Assembly: GCA_949825045.1 (NCBI GenBank)
Contig: OX463807.1
Span: 13,231,501-13,295,500 of the forward strand
Length of the DNA stretch: 64,000 bases
Direction: 5' to 3'
Source of the DNA: Argyresthia goedartella
Taxonomy: Eukaryota; Arthropoda; Insecta; Lepidoptera; Argyresthiidae
Of the stretch, positions 22,045 through 32,482 are shown piece after piece (the first letter of the stretch is position 1; each line of letters opens with the position of its first letter). The translations under genes were made by a program, and so were the position numbers. The notes beneath the pieces were generated by a model, which worked only from the letters and a program-made list of their open reading frames with translations, was not told where the DNA came from and searched no databases.

Positions 22045-23076
22045 TCATTTTTCCTGTAGTAAACTATGTACTTGAGCTTCACTGTCAATTCTTATCTTAG
22101 GGGATGTTTCGTTCCTTCTAACGTATACTCGACCAAATGCAGTCCAGCAAAACTTGTAGGCTTTCGACTTAGCGAGGTCCCTTGCCAAGAAGTGGAGACG
22201 GGCACCTTTTGCAGTGAGCTGCTCTGATACAAAGATAGGGGTGTCCTCATTTTTAGTGAAACCTAGGTGTTTGGCACATAACTTTTCTTTGCGCTTAGTG
22301 TTGTAGGCCTTGCACATTCTGAGGATATTGGTCCTTGTTATGGTTGAGCACGTCTCAACTATTATAGGCGAGTTTTTTAGCTCATTTTTGCCGTTGACTC
22401 TATAAATATCCCGAATATCAGAGTCATCGATTTTACAGTCTATGTTTGTGGACAAGCAAGTCATCATTTTGATCAGATCTTCCTGTGTCTCATTAGAAGA
22501 TTTTGGAACGTTTTTGATCTCGATGCTCGTTTTGCGACTACCTCTTTGTAGGTATTCTACTTTATTTTCTAGAAATGTTATTTGTTCCCTATCCTTCTTA
22601 GCTTGCACTTCTAGTTCCTCAATTTTTTTCCTGTATTCTTCATTTTGGTCTGTGATGAAGGCTATAGCGGTTTCAATATTTGCATTTGATTTCTGGATCT
22701 CTTTCAATGTTTGGCGGAATTCTCGACCTTGTATCGCTATCATCTCTTTCATTTCCTGCTTGAAAGTAATTAGTTGGCAACTAATATCCGTCTGCTGGTC
22801 GCTTTCCTCTTTATCATTGAACACAGGGCTGTCTTGTTGTTGCTGTTCAGCCGGCGGTTGTATCTGTGACTTTCCAATGGGAGTGTCATCATTGCGTCTA
22901 CGGCGAGAAACATTACGACAACCATTGCATTGCCATGATCTTTTATCTTTGTCCGAAAGATCTTTAAATTGAGCTTTTGTTATCTGGAGGCAGTGATAGT
23001 GAGACTGGCTCTGACATTCCCTGCAGACTAGTAGCTCAGTAGACGACACGACTTTCTTACAGTTGAAGCACGGCAT
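22045..23076 (-). CDS. LINE B ORF1: PHD-like finger, coiled coil, FP25-like domain, 343 aa
   Basis: ORF1 proteins bind the element RNA and escort it. The first ~55 residues carry a C4HC3 PHD-like zinc finger: C-x2-C at 3/6, C-x2-C at 18/21, the H-x2-HC segment SHYHC, and CNGC at 49-52. A polar, Gln-rich stretch follows, then a heptad-like coiled coil (roughly 105-170: FRQTLKEIQKSNANIETAI, YRKKIEELEVQAKK). The last ~165 residues (SIEIKNVPKSSNETQEDL; KLCAKHLGF; PIFVSEQLTAKGARLHFLAR; KFCWTAFGRVYVRR) match the C-terminal domain shared by lepidopteran LINE ORF1s and baculovirus FP25. No breaks. It is 316 bp upstream of ORF2. Confidence 0.88.
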   Translation of the reverse strand: MPCFNCKKVVSSTELLVCRECQSQSHYHCLQITKAQFKDLSDKDKRSWQCNGCRNVSRRRRNDDTPIGKSQIQPPAEQQQQDSPVFNDKEESDQQTDISCQLITFKQEMKEMIAIQGREFRQTLKEIQKSNANIETAIAFITDQNEEYRKKIEELEVQAKKDREQITFLENKVEYLQRGSRKTSIEIKNVPKSSNETQEDLIKMMTCLSTNIDCKIDDSDIRDIYRVNGKNELKNSPIIVETCSTITRTNILRMCKAYNTKRKEKLCAKHLGFTKNEDTPIFVSEQLTAKGARLHFLARDLAKSKAYKFCWTAFGRVYVRRNETSPKIRIDSEAQVHSLLQEK

Positions 23077-23533
23077 GATTATTATACTTAGCGCAAATAT
23101 TGGATTGGATTTTCGATTTCTTTACGCGTATTCAGGCGAAACCGTAGGAGGTAGCAACACTGGCCGACGAAGCTACCACGGTCACACTCCGAGCGCTGAG
23201 AAAGTACCAGGAGCGCAGTGTGAGCAAGAAGCTGCCACTAACCGGTATCCGCACTGGTCCTCCTCAGGGCGGGGCAAAATGGGCCACGCGCAGGTGGATG
23301 TGTCCGCTGCTGCTGGAGGCGGGTCGAAGGGGCGGGGCAAGATGATCCGCTGGGTTGCGCCAGCGCCGGTGGGGCGGAGCACAACGTGACGTCAAGTGAA
23401 GGCTCCTTACTGCTTATGCACTCCTATTATTTTGTATGTTTTTAATTTTGTAATTTACTGTTTTAACTTTAAATTAAATTAAGTAATATCTTTGAAAAAC
23501 GTCTGCTCGTGTTGAGATCCGGGGGGAAGAGGA
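23077..23533 (-). promoter_or_regulatory. LINE B GC-rich 5' leader / internal promoter
   Basis: The 457 bp before ORF1 are far more GC-rich than the surroundings. They contain GC-box-like CCCCGCCCC and CCGCCCCACC on the element strand and a perfect CRE palindrome, TGACGTCA, at 23387-23394. LINEs carry internal promoters at their 5' end, so this is probably the promoter; the role is inferred. Confidence 0.5.
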
Positions 23534-23539
23534 GTTTAT
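23534..23539. repeat. Target-site duplication (right) of LINE B
   Basis: GTTTAT, identical to 18113-18118; it marks the 5' boundary of LINE B. Confidence 0.85.
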
Positions 23540-23700
23540 GCTTCTTATGTTTTGTGTTAACACAGTAAAGCTATTGTTGTCGTATGATAATAGTGATTTA
23601 CAGTTTGCCGGGCTACACATAACAGACTCTGCTACCTTTATGGATTCCAACTCATCTAATATTTTTGACGTGTCAAGCTCTGTAAAGTATTTAAAACTTT
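23540..23700 (-). pseudogene. LINE A, start of ORF2 (severed by LINE B)
   Basis: The minus strand reads TELDTSKILDELESIKVAES, CSPANCKSLLSYDNNSFTV and LTQNIRSI. This aligns with the beginning of LINE B ORF2 (AETAHAIQC...TDLTIIQQNIRS) and stops exactly at the LINE B insertion point. The continuation is at 18112 and below. Confidence 0.85.
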
Positions 23701-23901
23701 ATTGGGGTTTTTTATAACTCGCAATTTGGCATATCCATACGTTTTGAAAGTGTCCACAGTATAATACGTGTCAGTTAGGTATTTAAGATACACACACCAA
23801 ACATATTGCAGTTTAAAGTTACAGTATGGCTCAACACAAAAGACTATAAAAAAAGAAGAACAAATTAAAACATGCAAATGATAATAGAAGCTAACATTTA
23901 G

Positions 23902-24018
23902 TCACTGTGTTTTCAGTAATTTTTGTAAGCATTGCTCAGATTGTACAGGGATTGCTTTAGAGCCATTGTCTTTCCGTATGAAGATCTTCCCATTAGTAAC
24001 CCAGCAAAAAGTGTAGTT
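23902..24018 (-). pseudogene. LINE A, C-terminal end of ORF1
   Basis: The minus strand reads NYTFCWVTNGKIFIRKDNGS, then IPVQSEQCLQKLLKTQ and a stop (23902-23904). It aligns with the end of LINE B ORF1 (AYKFCWTAFGRVYVRRNETS...). The element is cut at about 24018, where LINE C begins on the other strand. Confidence 0.8.
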
Positions 24019-26055
24019 GTTAGTATATAGTATCTTGTATGACCTTTATGAACAAAAAACCTATATCTTTGATCGAAAATTTCATGACTATTTTAAAAAA
24101 TATTCCAAAACATTCAAGTTGGTTTGTAAAACTACAAAAACTTTACACATTAATAGAAAAATTCAAAATTCAAATAATAGAATGAAAGCAGTTTGGCAAA
24201 TAATAAACCGTGAAACTGGCAAAGTTATACCAAGAGACAATGATTTCTACATAAAGGTGATGTTGTTAAATCCAGCGCTGATGTTGCTAGAGCTTTTGAA
24301 ACATTCTTCACCAATGTACCCTTACTCACAACAGATCGTCTAAATTCATATCCATATGAAACAGAGACTTTATTAAAAAATAACACTAGCGTCAGTAAGG
24401 TATATTTAAAATTTAATCATTTATATCCCCAGGACATTGTCAAAACGTTTAAATTACTTAACTTTAAAAATACGGAAGACCTGTGGGGTATATCAGTCAA
24501 AGTCATTGGTTCAATAATTCTAGTTATAGCCCCACATTTAGCTTATATTTTCAATAAATGTGTTGACGATGGGGCTTTCCCAGACCTCATGAAACAAGGA
24601 TATGAACATGAACATGATTTGAAGGATCACCCTTAACATGAACATGATAAGGGTGATCCTTCAAATTTCAGACCAATATCTGTTCTTCCAACACTCACGC
24701 ACTTCAACCGTACAAACAACTCCACGCCAAACAATACGGTTTCACTAGGGGTAAATCGACTACGGATGCAGGTATTACCCTTATATCTCATATTTATTCT
24801 GCATGGGAGGCCGCACAGGATGCTATCGGAGTTTTTTGCGACCTGTCGGAGGCGTTTGATTGCGTTGATCTTAATACGCTATTAATTAAATTAAATCATT
24901 ACGGAGTTAGAAATAAAGCGTTGTATCTATTAAGATCATACCTAAGCAATAGAATTCAAAAGGCAGAAGTTAACGGCGTTAAATCTGATGGATCGGGTGT
25001 TAAAATTGGCGTTCCACAAGGTTCAATATCAGGCCCTTTCTTATTTCTAGTATATTTTAACGATCTGCCTTTCATGGTGGAGATATTAACTGACATAGTG
25101 TTGTTTGCTGATGATACTTCAATGGTCTTCAAAATTGAAAGACAAAAAGGAGATTTTGATGATGTTAATGGTGTATTATCTTTAACCTTGAATTGGTTTA
25201 CAGTTAATAATTTATTGTTAAACGCTAGTAAAACCAAGTGTATCATATTCTCACTTCCAATTGTCAGGCATGTTGAGACCAGTTTAGTGTTAGAAAACAG
25301 CACGTTAGAATTAGTAAATGATTCGAAGTTTCTTGGAATAACCATTGATAGCAAATTGCAGTGGGGACCCCACATAGATAAATTAGCTGGTAAATTAAGT
25401 TCTGCGGCTTACGCTGTTAGGAACATCAGACAACATAATTTAAAACAAACAGACTCCTTAAGAGAGTTTTTTTTAAAGAAATTGACATACTAACAATAGC
25501 TAGTCAATTTATTTTCGAAAATATAATGTATGTAGGCAAGAACCTTACAACATTTTCCAAACTTAGCGATAGCTGTAATGTACACCTAAGTAATAATCAC
25601 AGACTATATGCACCCCGATTTAGACTCGCGAAGGTAAGCAATTATTTCAAGGGTCAGTGCATTCTCTACTATAATAAGATACTTCTGTATATTTTGAAAT
25701 ACCATTTGAGCAATTTAAAAAGCATGTTAAAGCGACTCTGTCGAAAAAGGGATATTACAATGTTCAAGATTACTTAAATTACAGGATTATATGTTAATCT
25801 GGCTCAACACAGACCTTGCTGTTAATAATTTTGTAATTAATCATAATAATAATAAAAAATATATTTATTAGTTAAGCACAACCTATTCTTAAAAGAGATC
25901 TAAAAATCAATCTGTGGAAGTGTCTACGCCCTTCTTCTCTCACAGTGGTCCAATGTAGAGAAGGGGCAAAAAATGACGTTGGCTAAGTATATGTAAATAT
26001 CTACAGTAATAACGTACTTTGACTTTGAATAAACACATTGAAATTTAAATTGAAC
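24019..26055 (+). pseudogene. LINE C, 5'-truncated, RT domain with several breaks
   Basis: RT frames run on the + strand: 24017-24340 (linker, MKAVWQIINRETGKV), 24400-24600 (IVKTFKLLNFKNTEDLWGIS...CVDDGAFPDLMK), 24660 onward (NFRPISVLP), 24830 (VFCDLSEAFDCVD, out of frame) and an open 190-codon stretch 24921-25493 (VKIGVPQGSISGPFLFLVYF, FADDTSMVF, FLGITIDSKLQWGPH). A deletion at ~25440 removes part of the thumb region before DSLREFF. 25526-25774 holds the C-terminal block (LSNNHRLYAPRFRLAKVSN). The tail includes (TAA)n at ~25850 and the CAGTGGTCCAATGTAGAGAA block at 25945, ending near TTTGAATAAACACATTG. It is inactive because of frameshifts and an inverted insertion at 24618-24665. It is the least decayed family-C copy in the window. 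Confidence 0.85.
24618..24665. repeat. Perfect 18 bp inverted repeat with 12 nt loop in LINE C
   Basis: Arms TTTGAAGGATCACCCTTA and TAAGGGTGATCCTTCAAA flank ACATGAACATGA. ACATGAACATGA itself duplicates the bases just before the left arm. The right arm is the genuine coding sequence (DKGDPSNFRP), so the left arm is a fold-back copy. Confidence 0.9.
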
Positions 26056-26548
26056 TTCCTACAGAACTACGAGGGACATCTATAATAAGACACGGTACTG
26101 GCTTCGACCGACATCAAAAAGCCAGGTCTGACCGGAGTGGCATGGGTCTTGGACATAGTTTGCCAGCTACTGCTAAATTAGACACTCCGCTTGTTCTACT
26201 AACTAGGTCATAACAAGGGAAATACTACATCATAAAGTCACTGCAAAACTCTGTCAATTCTCTCACATAGGCACTGCACTGGGCACCCGGTGCGTCACAA
26301 AATTGAAAATATGTAAAGTATGAAAGGAATTAGTGAGTTCGAAGACGGCATCAACATATAACAAATCTCTCGCTCGGGAATGCGGAGCCCACGATAACAA
26401 ATACGCGACGTATGTGGCGGATCACTGAACACACTCTTTTCCATCTGAATTCGCGGTTGGAGAGCAAAGATTGTTCAATAACTCAAATTCACCCCAGCGC
26501 ACCACAATGTCACTTCAACCAACTTGAAACAACAAAAAAGATAGACTC

Positions 26549-26602
26549 GCCTCATGAGGCCTATTTATAGACAATCTATCAGCTTCGAATCTTCCAGAAA
26601 CA
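26549..26602 (-). promoter_or_regulatory. Heat-shock-element plus TATA box arrangement
   Basis: The minus strand has TTTCT-GGAAG-ATTCG, three perfect alternating nTTCn/nGAAn units (26600-26586), then a TATA box TATAAATAG (26569-26561) and a 12 bp palindrome GCCTCATGAGGC (26560-26549). This spacing is that of hsp70-type promoters. Transcription would start near 26535 and run antisense to CRHBP. No coding region follows within the visible sequence, so it may belong to a mobile element or be a relic. Confidence 0.4.
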
Positions 26603-26659
26603 TGACAATTACTCATTCGGGCCCTACTCACGCGATCTATTGGCGAAACGGTGAAATTC

Positions 26660-26880
26660 CCCTAGGTGGTACCACTTGTCCTTCATTATCTATCACCATC
26701 CAGTTATTTGAACCCGACAAACCCTTCTATCTCGAAATAATATAAGTTTTTGCAGTTGACACGTATTAAATGAAATATATTGGTATGGGGGGATTTCTTC
26801 AATATATTTGCAGTGAAAAGATTTGATCCACGTCAACCCTGTTTGATATTTGCACTTTATAAAGACTTAGACACTCTAGA
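26660..26880. repeat. Dispersed repeat shared with 49130-49275
   Basis: Shared words, in the same order and orientation: GGTACCACTTGTCCTTCAT, ATCCAGTTATTTGAACCCGA, GACAAACCCTT and TTTATAAAGACTTA. Confidence 0.65.
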
Positions 26881-26982
26881 TAAGTTAAAAAAGGGACTAT
26901 ATTACATAACAAATACTTTAGGGAAAAATACTGAAGATTAAAGGAGATGAGCGTAGCGAGGCCCCCGAATAGTCTTCGCGTT

Positions 26983-27095
26983 TGTTAGTTCTAATGGCAG
27001 CGGATAAAGAGAAATACAGACGTCCTTCTATACAGAGTGCTATATTGTGACTGATTAGAGAGGAGGCGCAGCTACCTCTCATACTTAACCTAACA
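26983..27095 (-). repeat. 3' LTR of the Mag-like element (113 bp)
   Basis: It matches the 5' LTR except for one substitution (CACAC/CATAC) and 16 extra bases, TTCTAATGGCAGCGGA, after the terminal TGTTAG on the + strand. Confidence 0.9.
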
Positions 27096-27854
27096 TCCCT
27101 CCACCAATATTTAACAATTATAATAATCGGTTCGGCAGCAAGTACCGTACAAGCAACTTCTCTTGAGAAGAATTCATCGATTAATATAGTTGAAAACGTA
27201 TATATACATGTATATATACACATACACACACACTTAGACATCGCTCTGAAAATAATAACAAATGATTTTCCAGGTCTTGAAACGCAAAGAAAAAACAAAA
27301 TTATTCAGTTAATTTTCAGTTTGATTAATAATATTCGCTGATATTAATAATGAAAATATCATTATTGCCGATCTCTGCTGCAAATGATTCTTAAGGTCTT
27401 AAAACATAAAGAAATTACGAAAGTAACTATTCCCATTTCCTAACTGATCATAACAACTTTCAATTGAAGTTAAAAATTAAAAAAAAAAACAATTTTTTAA
27501 CATTACACAATAATTAATAAATTTTATCGAATTTAAAGAATTTTCACGAAAAAGATGACGTCATAGTGGGTCCGCCATTTTGAATTTTAAAAAACTGATG
27601 AAAGATTCGAAACCAGCACCCTCAAAAACCCACATCTACCCCTCAATACTTGGAATTACATACAAAATTAACGTTGCGTGTTCAAAAAAGTCAGTTTTTT
27701 ACAAATAAAAAACGAACCGCTGGACCGATTTTTTCTAGACTCCTTTCAGATCTAAGTCATGACGTGGCGTATCGATTGATATGGTCATCAAAGCGATTCG
27801 GTCCAGTAGTTATTGAGAAAACGAATTCCATAATTTTGATCACGTACATACGTA

Positions 27855-27892
<38 letters not shown>

Positions 27893-28008
27893 TCACTCTA
27901 AAAATGATTGCAAATGATTCTCCAGGTCTTAAAACGTAAAGAAAACACAAAATTACCTATTTCAATTTTCAGACCTATTATAATAACTTCTCAAGAGAAG
28001 TTAATAAA
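27096..28008 (-). other. Non-coding tail of the Mag-like element
   Basis: About 0.9 kb between the pol stop and the 3' LTR. It contains a (CA)n tract at 27860-27888 and three imperfect copies of an AAATGATTCTCCAGGTCTTAAAACGTAAAGAAA motif (near 27260, 27380 and 27910). Other coding potential was not seen. Confidence 0.6.
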
Positions 28009-30528
28009 CTAAACATATTTAGTTACGGGTTTCCGAACCCTTCGAATACGTCCGACTGGTGGCGCTACCGTCCGGGCATCGGTAGCGTCGGCGCCCGTCG
28101 CTTCCGAGGCCCCCTCGCTGGCCGGCTGCGGCTGCGGCAGCGGCGGCGGCGGCGGTGGTGGTGGCCGTGGCGGACTAGATATCGTTTCTGGACAGTCAGC
28201 CCACTCGTCCGTATCTGTAGGAGCCGGTTGGTCTGCCTGTGACCGTGTGCTTCCTTCACTGTCCGTGGGCGGTAGGAGTTCTGGCCCCTTCATTATTACG
28301 ATAGGTGGCAGATTGTCGTTGTCCTCCGTCCAGGAGTCTGGGAGCTCTCGCTCTGCTACTGTGGTAGTGATCTCCACGCTGGAAGCCGGTAGTGTCAACT
28401 GCTCTCCACTTCTCTCCCCTCTTAATCCGTAAATTTGATTTGTGTGTCGCTTAATGATACGATCTACTTCCAACAACTGTACTAAATAGGCAGTTTTTGC
28501 TACTTTCTTGAAAATTGTTCCTCTCGTCCAACATGTTTTTTGATTCTTGTAAACCTTAACTAATACTGAATCTCCTATTTTAAAATCAATGTTCCGTCTA
28601 CCGCCGTAATATTCAACCTGTGAACACTGAGATTTCTTTACAGTTTCATTCAGAGTTTGATCGGAAGAACGAGGAGGTAATGGGTTTAATAAATCTAACC
28701 GACATCTTAAATTACTTCCGAAAAGTATCTCCGCAGGTGATTGGTTCGTGGAAGAATGACATGAATTCCTATATGTAAAGAGAAACTCATTTAACTTCGC
28801 ATTAGTATCAATGCGATTAGTTTTTTATAACAAAATAGCTTTAAGAGCCCTTTTCACTATTGTCACGTAACTTTCGGCCTGACCGTTACTTGCTGGATGG
28901 TAGGCCGGTGAAGTTAAATGAGTGATACCGTTACTGGTACAAAAATTATCGAAGTCTACAGAGACAAAGGATGGGCCATTATCCGTACAGATTGTATGTA
29001 TTAGTCCAAATCTAGCCATAAGTTCACACAACTTCTCTATGACGACCTTGCTACCATAACCTGTGCTAACATCGTAAACCTCTACCCACTTTGAGTAAGC
29101 ATCTACAGCTACCAGGTACACTTTGTTGTTCATGGGTCCTAGGAAGTCTAAATGTACCCTGTACCATGGTTCGGGAGGGTAGGGCCAGGGAGCGAGCGGC
29201 GCCCGCGGCGGCGCTGGTCGGAGTTGCTCGCATGTGGGGCAAGTCAGTATTGCGTTACGCAAAGACCCTGACATACCCGGCCACCGGAACTTTGACGCTG
29301 CTGAGACTTTCATTTTCCTATAGCCTAGGTGACCTAAATGCAATTCACTAATTATTTTGGGTCTTAACGCCTCAGGAATCACTAACCTCGAGCCCTTCAT
29401 CAAACAGCCTTTCTCTATTGAAAGTTCAAACCTGCAATCAAAAAAAGGTTTCATTGTCTTATCTTTGATTTTATCTGGCCACCCGTGCGCGGTAAATCGA
29501 ACAACTTGTGCTAAAATATTGTCCGATTGCGTGGCTTCACCTATCTCTCTTAATGACATGGGCGGTGACGTCGAATTCCACATGAAACAGCAATACGTTG
29601 CATTGTCCGGTGCGAAGTCATCATGCGCGATAGTACTTCTACAAACCGGTTTTCGAGCCGCTGCTTCGCAGATCCTCACTTGTTGTTTACTCGGTTCGTC
29701 TATCGATACCATGGACCTACTAAGATAGTCAGCACAGTTATGTGCACTGGATACGTATTCTATCACATAATTATAAGCCGTTAAGAACAGAGCGTATCGC
29801 TGTAGTCTGTTCGCTGAGACTTCGGGGATTCCTTTACCTGGCTTGAATATTGACAACAGAGGTTTGTGGTCCGTTTTTAAAACGAATGGGTCCGCCCTGC
29901 CGTAAAGGTATTGATGGTATTTTCTGATGCCAAAAATTATTGCAGTAGCCTCTTTTTGGATTTGGCTATACTGTTTTTCTGCTGAATTTACTGACCGAGA
30001 CGCATACGATATTGGCCTTTCAATACCATCTTCTACCTGAGATAGCACAGCGCCCAGACCCCACGGTGACGCATCCACAGTCAAAGTTATTCGCGCATCC
30101 AGGTTGTAATGTGCGAGCGTCGTATCAGCTGATAGCTCCTGTTTAATAGATAAAAATGCATTTTCCTGCTCGTTTCCCCAGTACCATTTAACTTCCTTTT
30201 GCAATAAAACATGCAAGGGTTGTAAGATGCTTGAGGCATTTCTAATGAATGACCGATAATAATTAACCAGACCTAAGAATGATTTCAATTCCGTCGCATT
30301 CTCAGGTCTTTTGGCTGCCGTTATAGCATTCACTTTATCGGGTGACTTGTGTAATCCGTGTTTGTCAATAGTAAAACCCAGGTATGAGATTGAGTCTTGG
30401 AAAAAACTACACTTATCTCTTCTTAGTACGAGACCCGCAGTTTCTAAGCACTTGAATACCACATGAAGTCTAGTTACATGCTCTTCCCTGGTTCTTCCGG
30501 TTATCAAAATGTCATCCAAAAATTGCAA
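28009..30528 (-). pseudogene. Mag-like pol: RT palm end, RNase H, integrase
   Basis: The frame opens near the RT catalytic box FLDDILITGR (about 30520). It continues through RT connection (FLGLVNYYRSFIRNAS), RNase H (LTVDASPWGLGAVLSQ, KEATAIIFGIRKYHQ, LKTDHKPL), the HHCC zinc finger of integrase (HLGHLGYRK...CPTCEQ) and the DDE core (VHLDFLGP, CTDNGPSF, HPASNGQAE). A single TAA at 28825-28827 interrupts it; the same frame reads on (KTNRIDTNAKLNEFLF) to a Pro-rich C-terminus, a run of eight prolines near 28150, and a basic end RRVRKPVTKY at 28009. Order and motifs are complete for a gypsy pol, but this frame is out of register with the upstream RT half. Confidence 0.9.
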
Positions 30529-31754
30529 TACGCCCCCTCTAGAATGCTGTTTCCCTTGTCTCCAATAGTTTTCTCATTTTCAACCCTTCCCACCAGAATA
30601 TTCTCTAAAGTACGTTGAAAAATAGCGGGTGCGCTCGAAAGACCGAATACCAACCGTGTATATTTATATAAGCCTTTATGTGTGTTGACGCAAGTCATCT
30701 GTTGTGACTCCTCAGCAAGTAACATCTGATTATACGCCCCTGAAAGGTCCAGCTTTGTGAATTGCTGACCTCCATGCAGCTTTGAAAAGAGTTCTTCGAC
30801 CCTAGGCAAGGGATACTTTTCGATAATCAGCTGTTTGTTGAGCGTTGCTGAGTAATCAGCACATAAGCGTATATTGCCATCTTGCTTCAACACTGGCACT
30901 ATTGGGCTTGCATAGTCTAAAAATTTAACTGGTTCTATTATACCTAACCCTACTAAACGGTCAATTTCCTGCTCCAGCTTTTGCCTGAGTGCGAGGGGAA
31001 CAGTTCTAGCTTTAATATAAATAGGGTTTGATTCCGGTTTTAAATTAAGTTTGACTTTTAAGTCTTTACAACAACCTAGTTTATCTGAGAATAGATCAGG
31101 ATACTTCCTCAAAAACTGTCCTAACTCGTCATCAGAGAAGTTGCATGAATTGATGGGGCAAACTTGCCAGTTAAACTTTGACATGAAATCACGGCCTAAT
31201 AAAGGTGGACCTCCACCTTTCACGATGTAAACATCAATGTTTTGTGTGTGACCACGGAATGTGAATGCTAGTGTTATTTTCTCCAATATTTCTATCGGAC
31301 TGCCATCGTAACTTTGCAAGAAAGTTGTACTATTACAGAGAGGAAAATTCGAAAAATACTCGTGATATACTGAATCTGATATAACTGTTACAGCGGAACC
31401 CGTGTCAACTTCAAAACACAAGGTAACATCCTCCACGATTACCGATTCCTGCATTGGTTCTCCTCTTAAACTACGAATATTGAAAATTAATCTTTTACCG
31501 TCATCGCTCTCCTCGGAACAATACTGTAAGAAATGATGACCACTTTGTTGAGCTTCACACACTCGCCTCAAATGGCCTTTGGCCTGGCACTTCCTACACG
31601 AGGCATTTTTATAACGGCACATATTTGCTGTATGCCCGAAATAACCACACACTGTACACCGATCCGTGGTAGAACGCGATAATCCTCCTGCAGGTGCATT
31701 GCTAGCGGCGGCGGCGCGAGGCCGCGGCGCCAGCGCGTGCGCCATTTTGTGCAC
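30504..31754 (-). pseudogene. Mag-like gag end, protease and RT N-terminal half
   Basis: A 416-codon frame carries two CCHC knuckles (CTVCGYFGHTANMC and CRKCQAKGHLRRVC), an aspartic protease site FEVDTGSAVTVIS, the flap-side LLGRDFM, then RT fingers and palm (YASPIVPVLKQDGNIRLCAD, FTKLDLSGAYNQMLL, YTRLVFGLSSAPAIFQRTLE). Just before the catalytic FLDD box, the sequence after NILVG has about 45 extra nucleotides and then leaves frame at a GGGGG run (~30540). The RT of this copy is therefore split at its active site. The start codon at 31754 is internal to gag; the natural gag start is at 32341. Confidence 0.88.
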
Positions 31755-31789
31755 GTCGAGCGTGGCCGGGGGCGCCGGCGCTGATGCCG

Positions 31790-32341
31790 GTCCTGGCGCC
31801 GCCTGCCGAGCACCTTCCCTGGCGCAACGACCGCCAGCTGCAATGCCTTCTGCAGACTGAGCCCTTCTAGTGGCTCGCTAAATAGGCGATCTCTTTCTTT
31901 TCCGCTTGTCATGCCTATGACGAAGCGGTCTCTCAACGTGGCATCTAAGGAAGCGGCTGGAAACTCGCAATCCATTGCCAAACCACGTACTCGCGCCGCC
32001 CACGCCGACAAGGTTTCTTCTGCTTTCTGGTCAGCACTATGGAACTTGTATCTTTCCGCAAAACCACACTTTTTGGTCTTGAAGTGTCCATCCAGTAACC
32101 CAGTGACCTGATCATAAGGTAACAGTCCAACTTGTCCCGGCAGCGCAAGGTCACGTACGAGTCTGTAAGTAGTCTCTGCTAAGCTACTTAACAAAATAGC
32201 CCTCCGTTTTGATCCGGACTTGTCCACGTCTTCGGTGAAATCATTTGCTTGAAACCACTGCTCGAGGCGATCTTTATATAAAATCCACTCTTGGGTCTCA
32301 TGATTAAATATACCCAACGAACCCACGATTACTTTTGCCAT
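31790..32341 (-). pseudogene. Mag-like gag (capsid region)
   Basis: It starts at ATG 32341, 45 bp after the 5' LTR. It reads GIFNHETQEWILYKDRLEQW, then LLSSLAETTYRLVRDL, HFKTKKCGFAERYKFHSADQ and LDATLRDRFVIGMTSGKERD, the usual capsid pattern of gypsy elements with a K02A2.6-like gag (FxxRxQxxxET..W.. style). Within a GC-rich stretch near 31800 the frame shifts relative to the zinc-knuckle part, an apparent one-base indel. Confidence 0.82.
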
Positions 32342-32385
32342 TATTGCACGCGAAAAAATGATAATTAATCCCGGCTCGTTGCCAC

Positions 32386-32482
32386 TGTTAGTAAAGAGAA
32401 ATACAGACGTCCTTCTATACAGAGTGCTATATTGTGACTGATTAGAGAGGAGGCGCAGCTACCTCTCACACTTAACCTAACA
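32386..32482 (-). repeat. 5' LTR of the Mag-like element (97 bp)
   Basis: It begins TGTTAGGTTAAGTGTGAG and ends TTTACTAACA on the element strand. A putative primer-binding site TGGCAACGAGCC starts one base after the LTR boundary region (32384 downward); I could not assign the tRNA. Confidence 0.9.

Larger units (their letters stand above)
26056..26977. other. Intron segment with promoter-like motif and dispersed repeat
   Basis: No protein was found. It includes a heat-shock-like promoter on the minus strand (26549-26602) and a repeat shared with 49130-49275. Sequence downstream of that promoter (26530 to 26060, minus) has no long open frame. Confidence 0.4.
26983..32482 (-). mobile_element. 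Mag-like Ty3/gypsy LTR retrotransposon, 5.5 kb, defective
   Basis: The ends are short LTRs, TGTTAGG...CTAACA on the element strand, flanked by an exact 5 bp target duplication GCGTT (26978-26982 and 32483-32487). Directly inside the 5' LTR, a primer-binding-like TGGCAACGAGCCGGG begins; a purine tract GGTGGAGGGA touches the 3' LTR. Order on the minus strand: gag, CCHC zinc knuckles, protease, RT, RNase H, integrase, non-coding tail. There is no env. The very short LTRs and two CCHC knuckles point to the Mag clade. The coding region has at least two frameshifts and one nonsense codon, so this copy is not autonomous. Confidence 0.92.

Noticed and set aside
22442..22972. 176-codon + frame opposite LINE B ORF1
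   Set aside because: A shadow of the ORF1 coding sequence on the other strand.
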